The notes beneath the pieces were generated by a model. That model saw only the letters and a program-made list of their open reading frames with translations, ran no database searches and was not told where the DNA came from. Shown in pieces: positions 13,043-24,269 of a stretch of 64,000 nt of DNA. The first letter of the stretch is position 1. The number at the start of each line of letters is the position of its first letter. A program made the position numbers and the translations under genes. Source of the stretch: Bugulina stolonifera (lineage: Eukaryota > Bryozoa > Gymnolaemata > Cheilostomatida > Bugulidae); assembly GCA_935421135.1 (NCBI GenBank), contig OW285187.1:26102429-26166428 (forward strand), read 5' to 3'.

Positions 13043-16000
13043 TCAAAGCATAAAGTACTTGTAGGTCTTTATATTAACATGTGACAGGGCAGATGCATCT
13101 GGTGGTAGGGAGGAGAGTTGTACAAGACAGGCTCCGTTAGTTTGATCACTTCCCGTTACTAGAGACGACACGGCTACACCCTGTGATCCAAGTGAACCTG
13201 AAAGAGAAATCACACTTGATAGTATTACACTAACAGACAGACCGCAGTGCAACATTGCTATAAAAATAACAGTATGCATGTAAATAATATATTTGTATTA
13301 ATAAAAGTGAATGATAATTATATTGCTTTATAAGCCCCTATGTATGAGCTAACATACATGTACATATGCAAGCGAGATTTATGTAGTAAAACCCTTTCGA
13401 TAATTTTTATTCAAATGAATATTGTTTATCTCTAGTGTTGAAAGGTTTAGGAACCACCCATCCATGACTGAAATTTTGTTCCACTGTATTTTTCCACAGT
13501 AGTGGAACTAAATATCCAGGGTTGATCAAAAATGAAATGCCCCTAGTAACATCATTATCAAAGATGGTACAGCAATAAATTGATATCCTTACAGTCTCCT
13601 AGGCTGTTGATTATAGTGAGAAGGTGGCTAATCAAGAGAGCACAACTTCATATTATAATTAATGGATTTCAGCACCCAAAAAAATCTCTCAACTGTGTGC
13701 AAAATTTGTAAAATCCAGGCAATTTGAAGTTAACCTTTTTTATTGCTGTTTATTGTATTATAAATGCAAGTAAATAAGTGTTTAAAATGTTACGAAAATA
13801 CAAAATACTACAAAATACGATGTAGTATTAAACTAAAAACTAGAGTTATGAGGCGTAGGGAACAAAGTGTAACCAATCAACATCCATCTAGCCCCCACAG
13901 GCGAGCCGCCAACTGGTCTCCAGAAAACCCAGCGAGGGAGATCCCAAAGGTCCCAGGAAAGCTCACCAAAGAGGTTACAGGCAGTATAAGATATCGATCA
14001 TTTTCATTGGTAATAATGGACTCTTTGGTTTGTATTTCGTACTTATTTTCAATAATGTTGTAGTTGTCTTCTCTTGTGAGAATATAGAAACCATAATACG
14101 AAATGTACATACCTAGGAGTGTAAGCAGAACTTCATCCTTAGCCTGTGTGGTATTGGTGGTGAACATGAGATAGGCTGAGTTAGGGAGTAAAGACATGGA
14201 GTTGTGTAGTGGTACACCAGCTAAGTGTGTGAGCACACAGCAGGTCCCCTGTACACGGCCAGTCAGCATATCTACTCCATTACATGTTAGAGAGACGGAG
14301 TTATCTCCACCTTCTACATACTCTGTGCATACCTACAGCACATGGAGTTCAGTACACATCTAAACTATCCAGTTGTACAAGTATATAAACACAGTAGCTA
14401 TAAGTTAACAATATTGTTAGATTGCAGGTTAAAATTTAACACTGAGTGATATAGGAATCTTTTCAAGTGCGCAGACTGTGTATAGACTGTAATGTATATT
14501 AGGAAAAGACTAGGTAGACACTAGAAAGGCAACAGAAACTTGGATTCATCTTGAAAATGTTTTCTATTGTACCACTGGCAGCATATCTCATACCTCATAC
14601 CCTGCATTCTTAGCCAGGGTTGGGGAGTTGATGAGGTTGGGAGAAGAGTTCTTTATTAACCCAATACTGACAGCAGCAGGTAAGAATGATAAGGCTGTCT
14701 TCATACTTGCATCTGTTGAGAAAAACACAGACTATTAGATAGACAAGTCATCTAATATGTGTATGTATACAAATAGATCACCCATGATGTGCAGCAAGGA
14801 GTCCATATACTGGCATGTACATGTACGAGCATGTTCTGTAATAATGCAAGTGACTGAGAAAAATTAAAGTTCTTTGCACCCAAATTTTACTAGTAGCTGC
14901 TAAAACAAACCTCCTGCAGCTTTAACTACCAGCTTAGATGGTGCATCTACCAGACACCCAGCCATCACACCCAGGCATCTACCGAGCTCTATCATTGGCT
15001 GACTAGCAGGGTCCATAGCGTTCACCAATGCTTTAGCATTCAGCTACATAGAAAGAAGATGTTAATAGTTTATTCTATTCGGTAGCTAGCAGTAAGCACC
15101 ACTACATATACTGTAGTTATTGTATTGAGCAAACTTAGCCTACTGGCCAATTGACATAATTTGGAGTTGCCTACCTCGATTATTATTAGGAAATAGAGAG
15201 AAGACAACTATAACAAGTGCACATGTGACCACTGGTATAAAAAGAGTAGTATTCACAATTGACTAATGACTATAAAATAGACTATAGGTCACAATATGCT
15301 ACACAGTAATGACAGCACTCATATATAATTACTGTTCAAACTCAAGCCATTGTCTGTGGTGTACGTATATTATTGATATACTTACTTATACTACAACGTA
15401 TATGAGAAGAACTGTTTACCGACTACATGGTGCTGTGTATAGATGTTACATGCTACTACTACTAATTATAGCACTAGTAGAGCGAACTTACAGCTCCAAA
15501 CAGACTCTTCCCATCTCTTGCATCGATAAACTGTTGAGCAATTTCTTCTGCAACCCTAGACTGGGCTTCAGTAGTGCTAGCACCAAGGTGGGGCGTTGCC
15601 AATACGTTGGGGTGCTGTACTAAACTTTGGTCCTTAGGTGGCTCCTACATTATATAAAATTGATAAAGCTGTACATCAATATAACCATACCAGTAACACT
15701 GTGCAAACTGCAAAGTCATCACTGCATGCCATTATTGGCAGTGGTGATATATATAATTCATTGATTTGATGGAATGGATTTACAGTGAAGGACATCTACC
15801 TGAACGAACACATCCAAACCAGCTCCTCCACACTGGCCAGAGTTGAGAGCTGCCAGCAGGTCTACCTCATCCACAATCCCTCCTCTGGCGCAGTTGATGA
15901 CCTTCACACCTTTCTTACATTTAGAGAACACATTGGAATTGATGAGATCTGTGAAGATATAAACAGAAACCAAGTGACAGTAAAATGCTATTAATAACTA

Positions 16001-18459
16001 TTATATGACAGAGTAATGTACATGTACTTAAGTCATGCCAGGTTAATCACTAAATTACTCTGTGGGGTGTTATCAACCCCATAAGTAATGAACTGCTAAA
16101 CAACTATATACTTACTCTTAGTGGTGGTGTCAGAGGTATATGTACAGTTATATACTTACTCTTAGTGGGTGGTATCAAAGGTACATGTACAGTTATATAA
16201 TCAGCAAGAGGCCACAACTCTTCGATAGGATAGCTGGTTACACCGAAAGCAGCACTTTCTTCAGCCGACACGAGGGGGTCGAATCCAATTGTCTGTAAGA
16301 TATCAGCTGATTGGTTAAGCAGCCCACAATGCTGACAGATAATTGGAGGAAACACTTAGAGAGGTTGAGTATATGAAGTGAGCGAGCCAGAAACATTTGC
16401 TGCATATTCATCGTATTTAGGGAAGACACATTTACTCGTAGTATAAAAACAACACCGAGTGGTAAATTGCTGCTGGGAATAGAGAATAAAATTACATCAA
16501 TTCCACCTGAATGAAATATTACACATGTTACCAACCTTCATTCCAAAAGATCTCATTCTGCTTCCTACTTCCCTTCCGATTCTGCCGAGTCCAATGATAG
16601 CCAGGGTCTTACCTTGAAGTTCGGAACCCATAAACAATTTCCTGTCCCACCTTCCTTCTTTCATTGACACGCAGGCTGTTCCCACATTTCTATATACAGA
16701 GAAACATATGTTGTACATGAATTTGTTGATGTATGTGCAAAACGATCGTTTGCAGGTTTAATTTTTATATTGAATAAAAGGCAAGAATTGACGTTTTGCA
16801 CTTTTAAATCTGAATAGAAAGAGAACAATGTTCGCTGATAAATGTTAGAATACCTGGAAACTCCACATATCATTGCACAAGTCAGCTCGGCAGCACTGAT
16901 GGTATTTCCTCCAGGAGTGCTATAAACAATGAGATACATGCATAATCATATACACTGCTATCATATTTATATATGTATAGTATGAACCATAAGGTAGAAC
17001 TGTCTTATATGTAAGTTATTAATTATTATATACACGAATAACATGATCCAGGTAAATATACGAGTAAAAAGCTATATGGTAAAGCCGGTAACAGCAAGCA
17101 AAAAGAGCAGGGAAGAGAATTTCATCAGCTTCATGATTAATGGGTTTCTAGCATGTGTATGATGCAAGAAAAGAGACTTTCACAGTATTGCTAATAGTTC
17201 TATAGACAGATAGTGAAGATTCTCGCATAATTCAAATTCGCTGTAAACTGCAGGGAGGTGTCTAATGTCTGACTACCTGTTATCTTGCGGTGAGACATGA
17301 TTGATTACTACTGTTATCTTCAGTTCAACCAAACCAGTTGAAGTTGAGGAAAACTGTACTTCCATGATTTATGTCAGATATTATAACAGCATAGAACCGG
17401 TGTTTGCCGTGTGAACAGTAATACCACCATAGCACAGAATTCGTAGATTCAACAATTACATGTACATGCAGGCTGCATAGAACAGTGCTAGCATGCCATC
17501 AATGCCTATGACTTTGGCAATCAGGCTTGGGTACTAGAAACATAGCCTATGATTAGGACCACGTATTGAAAATTCTTAGCAAAGAGCTAAGGCTATCTTA
17601 TTTACTGTTTGAATTAACTTCAATGCTACAAGTTAGTGATGAATGCTATGCTAGTGACTTATCAATGCCGACTGGTGATTTGGGAAGATGTAGAACCAAG
17701 GCTACACATATTAGCAATGTGCAGGCTTACTGCAGACTGCATCATACTAGCCTCTACTCCAAGTTTATCGAGAAAATAAATGGCCATGAGCTTCTTATCC
17801 TGTTACAGAGTTCACCTACGACTTACTTCATGACTATAACTCCTTTATTGGTAGCTGCAACAGAGTCTATGTTATCTGTACCGGTACCAGCTCTCCCTAT
17901 AATAGTTAAGTTGGAAGCATTGATCACATCAGCAGTGACTTTGGTGGCGGATCTGACAATGAGTCCATCGTGCTTCTATAATATCAAAACAGGAGATTCA
18001 TAAATAAAGGTCACTACGAAAGATGTTGTAGGCAGCACAAATGATAGTTGGAAAACGAATGTTTGATAAAAGTATAATAGAAAATAAATAACGAAACCAG
18101 TGGCGAGACTTGCAGTTTCAAAGTACTAATCGAGAGACAGCTCTTCATCAAAGAGGCTGCATGTGCATCAACTATGAAGGCCTGTTTGAGAAAATTTATA
18201 GCAAATTTTACCACAAAAATGAAGATTATCAACACAGATAACAAGTGCATAGAACAAATGAGTAACACGAGTCTGAAAACATAGTGTAGCTAATTGATTG
18301 ATTTATACTGATACTTACTGGTAACTCAGCTAAGAGTCCCTCTTTATCTTTAGCTAGTTTAGTGTTGAACACCACTTGTACCCCATTTCTCTGTAATATG
18401 TCTATACACTTAGGGTCCACATCGTCAGTAATAAGTACACTGTTTAGTTTTAAAGCCAT
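13043..18459 (-). CDS. PHGDH: D-3-phosphoglycerate dehydrogenase
   Basis: NAD-dependent oxidation of 3-phosphoglycerate to 3-phosphohydroxypyruvate, the first step of serine synthesis in the cytosol. Eleven exons: 18319-18459, 17827-17976, 16854-16919, 16536-16689, 16160-16292, 15800-15948, 15492-15644, 14911-15043, 14594-14712, 14113-14332 and 13043-13197. They join in phase to 523 aa, close to the 533 aa of the human enzyme. Landmarks in order: [27 protein letters not shown], the nucleotide-binding [22 protein letters not shown] (catalytic Arg), EPPKD (catalytic Glu) and PHLGAST (catalytic His). The C-terminal part corresponds to the ASB and ACT-like domains of the long animal form. The start is ATG at 18459 ([15 protein letters not shown]). 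The end of exon 5 and its donor are tandemly duplicated at about 16110-16205. I see no disabling change. Confidence 0.95.
15163..15213. repeat. Short inverted repeat carrying the shared foldback word
   Basis: TTTGGAGTTGCCTACCTC faces GAGAGAAGACAACTATAAC about 17 bp later, inside a PHGDH intron. The pairing is imperfect. Confidence 0.5.
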
Positions 18460-20361
18460 TTCCAACTAAAGATTGTTAAAGGACCTGACTAGTAGAAGAT
18501 TTTCAAAGAAAATGCTATTCAATTGTATGCTATTGTCCAATGATGCTGATGGGAAAAAGCCGGATTAGCAAATGAAGTCTATTCAAATGATAAACTGTAT
18601 ATTTATAAAGCGCACGGTGTTCATTGTGCATGACCAAAGTAGGGGGCTGGCTTATGCGTGACAAATCAACAATAGAAATTACCATCACGTATTGGAAAGG
18701 TGGGTGGATTTTAGGCATTTGATGCATCCAGTAAAATATAACACTCTTTTTCTAGCTATTGACTTTTACCTTTATCATGTGTACACGCATGCACGTATTT
18801 CATCAACAGCTTCCATCTGCAGGCACTGATACTTCAGAATAATTATGGTACGAGAAAGCAAGTGGACTTTGTACCTTGAACAGGCAATTGCCAATTCAAC
18901 TTACAGTATTGATAATGATAATGGCTCTGAAAACTGTAACTATGTATTATCATTGCACAACATACAATAATAATATATTGTTGAGGTCTATATAATAATA
19001 ATAATATTATTATTTCTTTGATTATTAAATCGAACTGTAATCATTCTGGTCACTCTAGTGCGTTGTCAGTTTGTTACAACAGTGCAATTATTAGTGCTCA
19101 AACCATGATAGAGTGACATTTCAAACCCATCTACAAGTAAGTTTACACTTAATAATCGGCCATGCACAAGTTACATAATTTTGTACATGCATGTAATGTA
19201 AGCTATATACTTTTATACAAGACTAGTAACATTGCTATTATTATGCATACTCTGCTTTGTATTGCAAGCAGAGTGCTTGATTAATAACACACAGATTTGG
19301 GAGAGAGCAACTTCCCATGATCAACAGCAAAGAGAGCAGACAACCCCAGCACACTGGTTTACATTGGATCTTTATTCAGAGACGAATATACATTTGACAC
19401 CATCGAGCTACCTTCAGAAATCTATATCACTGGGTTTATTTGACCAACTACAACTATGCATAATCTATAATGCAAATGCATGACCTGAAGCACAAAGGAG
19501 CAGGCCTACCAAGCAAGGATTAAAGTTGGACTGTACTGAAAATTTTAGAATGTTTTTCATCAAATTAACTATGTTGGCATTACTTGATACCTCTACAAAC
19601 TTATCTAAACTGTTTCGGTAGTAGCTAATAGATGCTAAACTGCAAAAAAGTAACCCCAAAATTTCTAAATTACCCATAGTGATGTCAGCATTAGGAGTTA
19701 TCACCACCTAGTTTTATGTCAATTCTCAAAACTTTTTCTTTGGTTATCTCAACTCTGACTCGCTATATAGCAGAAATATTGAGTTGTCACAACTGCTTTA
19801 TAATAAATAGTGTTCATTCAATAAAACAGATATTAGCAGTTATAGTACTACATGCTACAGGTTCAACACACCAGTCTATGTGTTGGCTTGTTATTCAAGA
19901 GATAAGCAAGTAGCCTATATTGACCAATCAAATTGCAAACTCAAAAGTCATTTGATAATTTTTTGCAACAAATTGTGCTTTTTATTGTCTAGGAATATTA
20001 ACTAGCATTTGTTCTACGTACCCATTTTTTCGTTTTGTGATGTTCCTAGTACAACAAGGATAAAAACTCAATTGAAGTTTTCTGTTTATAATAATATAAT
20101 GCGTGGTCTGGCATTCACTCCCTGCAATGATGTTATTCACTAGTTTTAACAGAGCTGGGTACCATGATGACATCATGTATCCCAGCTGGTATTGTGCTAA
20201 CTGGTTCAGCTGCTACTAGGCTTTCTAATGGTGTATTCAGCTTACAACCCCAAAATTTCAGTACAGTCCACCTTTAAGGGAACCACAAAGACTTCAAGAA
20301 CAGTAGCAGCCTCTTTCATAAGATTTACCAATGAACAACTGCCCATCACCTGAAAAAACTC

Positions 20362-20453
20362 TGGCCAAAAGCTACTGTGAGGGGGGCAACTTCGGCCAAA
20401 AGCTACTGTGAAGCGGCAACTTCGGCCAAAAGCTACTGTGAGGGGGCAACTTC
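20362..20453. repeat. Tandem repeat, three 30-bp units
   Basis: Three copies of GGCCAAAAGCTACTGTGAGG followed by GGGCAACTTC, about 180 bp downstream of the RPS2 stop codon. Confidence 0.9.
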
Positions 20454-20577
20454 ATACTAGAAACGACCATGCACCACACTTAGCACCAATCAAGTACATA
20501 AAACACAAGAGCCATCATTAAAAGCTAACAGCACTGTTCCTAATAAAATACAACATGACATCTCAGTTCAGCCAAGT

Positions 20578-20583
20578 TTTATT
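20578..20583 (-). terminator. Poly(A) signal of RPS2
   Basis: AATAAA on the minus strand, about 50 bases after the RPS2 stop codon. Confidence 0.7.
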
Positions 20584-20631
20584 GTGGCAATACAAAAGAC
20601 TGTTTATAACTAACATACAAATTTCTTTGCA

Positions 20632-21828
20632 CTAAACAGCAACTTTTCTTGATGAGGGGTCATGATGTTTGGCCAAGTAGTCTGTGTATTCCTCATATGG
20701 CGACTTGGTGAACACAGTCTCTTTCCACAGATCAGGGGTCAAGAATGAGTAGGTCTTGGCAATAGCAAAGAATGTGGCTTTGGCTACAAATTAGAAAGTA
20801 AATAATTAATAATAACCAACCAAAGGCAAGAGTGAAACAAAATTTAAATGTTTAATACCAAATACAAAATGCTTACCAAAGTTGCCTAAAGTGGCGGTGG
20901 CACCCACAGACTGAGTGTAGACATCTTCAATACCAGCCATGTTAAGAAGTTTCTTGGGCACAGGGGCAGCGACAATGCCGGTTCCACGGGGTGCTGGAAT
21001 CAGTCTCATGGAACTGCTTCCGCACTTACCAGTAACCTAGAGAACGAGTAAAAGTGAAATGAGTGTCAAACCAAACAATTAAATACAGGCATTGTAAATC
21101 TTTAGGCCATTGTTATAATGATAACTTTAGCAGCCATACCTTGCAAGGAATAGTGTGAGGAGATCCGAGCTTGTTACCCCAATAGCCTCGTCTAACTGGA
21201 ACAATTGACAATTTTCCAAGGATGATTGCACCTCTAATAGCAGTGGCAACTTCTTTGGAGCACTTAACTCCCAGACCAACGTGACCATTGAAGTCTCCGA
21301 GAGCAACAATAGCTTTGAATCTAGTACGCTGACCAGCAGTTGTCTGCTTCTGAACAGGCATGATCTTTAGTACTTCATCTTTGAGAGTACTTCCAAGGAA
21401 GTAGTCAATGATTTCAAACTCCTGGAATCAGATATATACAAACATACAAACTAGGCCTGTATGTAAGTAAACACATTATTTATCGGTCCTGTAATTCCAT
21501 GTTTGACCTGAAATATTGGGACAAGAGACGAATAAGAATAGAATTAACATAAGAACAGGTCTGTGCGGAAAACTCATAGTGATGTTACCTTTACTGGTAA
21601 AGAGAACAGGTAGATTTCTTCCAATGATTTGATCTTCATATCTTTTACAAGACGACCAAGTTTGGTAGCTGGAACCCATTCTTTATCAGAATCCTTGCTG
21701 CCTCTACCTCGCCCTCTTCCACGGCCACGTCCTCTACCTCGTCCACGACCTCTGCCGCCAAATCCTCCCCGGAATTCACCGGCTGGAGCGCCTTCAGTAG
21801 TAGGAGCTGGAGCTGCTGCGTCCGCCAT
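20632..21828 (-). CDS. RPS2: 40S ribosomal protein S2 (uS5)
   Basis: Structural protein of the small ribosomal subunit. Exons 21589-21828, 21140-21421, 20877-21036 and 20632-20783 join in phase to 277 aa, near the usual animal length (about 290). The N-terminus has the typical RG-repeat tail (residues about 20-43), then [20 protein letters not shown]. The S5 double-stranded-RNA-binding-like core follows, with [20 protein letters not shown] and [14 protein letters not shown]. The C-terminal lobe has [16 protein letters not shown] and ends RKVAV. The ATG at 21828 gives [16 protein letters not shown] donor at 22020 suggests a non-coding first exon that begins with a pyrimidine tract, as in TOP mRNAs. 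It is transcribed divergently from POLR3K. Confidence 0.97.
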
Positions 21829-22040
21829 TTGCTATTAAAAAATTGAAAAGTGGGTATTCAACTTTATGATCATTGCAAAGCTCCTCCCAACCTTCTTGAG
21901 GTCATTTTATTCTTACAACTCTTTAGTGGCTAACTTTAGGAATGCGTTGTTGAACATGGACAATCGAGAAAGCAGCTATGACTGAAGATTACAATAGATT
22001 AAAGCGACATAAAAATACTTACGTGTGTTCCTCGATATTA

Positions 22041-22060
22041 GCAAAGAGAAAAAGAAAGGC
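22041..22060 (-). promoter_or_regulatory. Probable 5' TOP tract and start of the RPS2 non-coding exon
   Basis: On the minus strand a CCTTTCTTTTTCTCTTTGC tract is followed about 20 bases later by CACAC|GTAAGT, a good splice donor. This matches the terminal oligopyrimidine start of ribosomal-protein mRNAs, which places translation under mTOR/LARP1-type control. The start site itself is inferred. Confidence 0.6.
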
Positions 22061-22324
22061 CTGTATCCGCTTATCATGAAGCAAACCCCAAATTATGATC
22101 GGTAAAATCTCTACAATAATACGACCTTCTGACACTAAAGTAATAAGTAGCAGACTGCAACAGCAAAGCCAATGAACGAATAGAAATCATTCGGTCTGGC
22201 GAATGAGCTTAACAGACAGTAGCATACAAATGGAATTAGCTCGACTCGCTATCCTTGGAAATAGAAGAAAGCAAAGCATCCAGTTTTGGTTAGAAATCAC
22301 TCAACTAACAGGAGCACAAACACG
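22061..22324. promoter_or_regulatory. Shared divergent promoter between RPS2 and POLR3K
   Basis: Only about 260 bp separate the inferred RPS2 transcript start from the POLR3K ATG, and the two genes point away from each other. I see no TATA box in a convincing place. The assignment rests on geometry alone. Confidence 0.6.
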
Positions 22325-24269
22325 ATGCTTACTTTTTGTCCAACATGCGCCAACATTCTCATTGTAGAAGAGGCAAGCAGTACCGTGCGTTTGGCATGCA
22401 GTACTTGTCCTTACGTGCACAATATTAGGAGAAAAGTGAGTATCAGTAGCTGTAGGTCTATCTCTGAGAGATCAGATTATTCTCTTATGACTTATCTTAA
22501 TTAAATATCTATCACTCTAATCTAAGTCTATGTAGTAAACTGTAAAGTATGTAACTACTAAACTATATTTCATCACAATCACATCACCATGATCATCATG
22601 ATAATTAATCTATTCTAGTTCTGTAGGATACTTTAAATCCCTGATTAGGGGAAGTCCTGCTAGGCGCATGTATTTAGGCTAGGCTATTTTCCCTCTAGAT
22701 AGATGCAGGGCGATTAATTGACTTTAGAACATGAAGTTTTTGTTGAAATTAACATCATCATGATCGTCTTCATCTGACTACCATAGCAGCTTCCTACTAA
22801 GAACAGTTTTGAGGTTTAGAGATGGGGCGACCTCACTAATAGGCCTACTTGAAGCAATTCCGAATGACAGGTAACACTGACCTGTAGGCCCTACAGGACA
22901 ACTTTCACGTTGAATAAACCCTGAACTAATAAATAATTATAACATGTGATACTGTGACAATAACTGTCCCAACTCATGCTACCCACTGTCCCCTATCTCT
23001 ATGAGGCATGCCCCTTTCACTTCCTAGGGGTTCTAGCATGACGATGAACTCTATGTAAGTCCATGATATGATGCAAAGTTTGAATGATTTTTTTCAATTT
23101 TTATTAGAACAGTCTATCTTTTCTTTTGATATTTATTACAGATCTTTAAAAAGTAATGACGATGAGAAGTTCAGATTGAAGTTAAAATTCCGTTTTACAG
23201 CGCTCTTGTAATTGATTGAAGATTCATATTAATATTGGAAATACAACTTTCCAAAAATGTCAGTTCGAAACAAATATTGACGTTTCTTTTCACAGAGTAC
23301 AAGGCTCTGGTAGCCTACTCGTTTGTAGGTCAACACCTAGTAGCTGTGTTTTGACAGTAAAATCTACCACTGCTATTAAGACCGATCACAAGACCTTGAA
23401 ATATGTTGAAGTGTTGTAGTAGGCCTAATATGATCATGTGATGGTTGGGAGTAGAACACTGTTATGGTGGCATAATAGTGAAGTGTTTGCTTTTTGATCA
23501 AACTTTTTGAGAAGTACAGCATTAGAGCTAAACATAGTTATCTCTGGTACTTGGAGGTGCTCATTAGGCTACATATATAATAGTATAATATAAAATAAAA
23601 TTGCAACAATGGCAAAAGTGCTGAATAAGACATGTTTAGAGCTAAAATATCACAATAAAACCAAAGTTTCCAAAACAATTTTATTACTATTACTTACTAT
23701 AATAGTACATGTACATATTAATTGTAACTCCTGTACCATTTAGATTACCCGCCGTACTTACCCTAAGCTGAAGGAGGTAGATGATGTATTGGGAGGAGCA
23801 GATGCATGGAAGAATGTAGATTCCACAGATGGTAACGATGTTTAATTACAATGCAGTAACCTATATAACCTCTATAATTGCGGGCATACTCTATCTGGCA
23901 TATGATATACATGTACTATATATATATCTACAACTGTTTTTTACTAGGAATGCGTTATCCTCTGTGGCATGCACTACATTTAGGCCGAGTTCTCAAATCT
24001 AATACAAGTAATGAGTTACTAGTATTGAAAGTCATATATTTTCAATTCTCTATGTTGTATTGTGTTCAGATTTTGCATTCTGTTGTTTTATCATTTGCCA
24101 CAGACTATCAGCACACTAATATATTGTTATATTCATTGCAGAGACATGTCCAAAGTGTAGCCACTCTCGAGCGTATTTCATGCAAGTACAAACAAGATCT
24201 GCCGATGAACCAATGACTACGTATTACAAGTGTTGTAACCATGATTGTGGCTTCAGATGGAACAGCTGA
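22325..24269 (+). CDS. POLR3K: DNA-directed RNA polymerase III subunit RPC10
   Basis: Small zinc-ribbon subunit of RNA polymerase III, needed for termination, RNA cleavage and reinitiation. Exons 22325-22435, 23744-23831 and 24142-24269 join in phase to 108 aa, the length I remember for the human protein. The N-terminal ribbon has C5, C8, C25 and C28 within CPTC and CSTCPYVHNI. A conserved linker reads YPKLKEVDDVLGG. The C-terminal TFIIS-like ribbon begins with CPKC at 69-72 and contains QTRSADEPMTT, whose acidic pair is the cleavage-hairpin signature, then KCCNHDCGFRW. The ATG at 22325 was chosen because the family begins MLxFCPxC; in-frame codons upstream are not conserved. Intron 1 (22436-23743) has no recognisable content. 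An AATAAA lies at 24660. Confidence 0.97.

Larger units (their letters stand above)
18460..20631. other. Intergenic, PHGDH 5' flank to RPS2 3' flank
   Basis: No coding exon is recognised. It contains AT-rich AATAAT repeats near 18960-19015, a three-copy 30-bp tandem repeat at 20362-20453, and the RPS2 poly(A) signal. The PHGDH promoter must lie just above 18460, but I see no distinctive element there. Confidence 0.6.

Noticed and set aside
17566..18003. 145-codon plus-strand open frame
   Set aside because: It lies antisense over PHGDH exon 2 and adjacent intron; the minus-strand reading is a conserved enzyme.
19232..19483. Small open frame with a signal-peptide-like start
   Set aside because: The first codon is TTG, there is no ATG near the start, and nothing links it to another exon.
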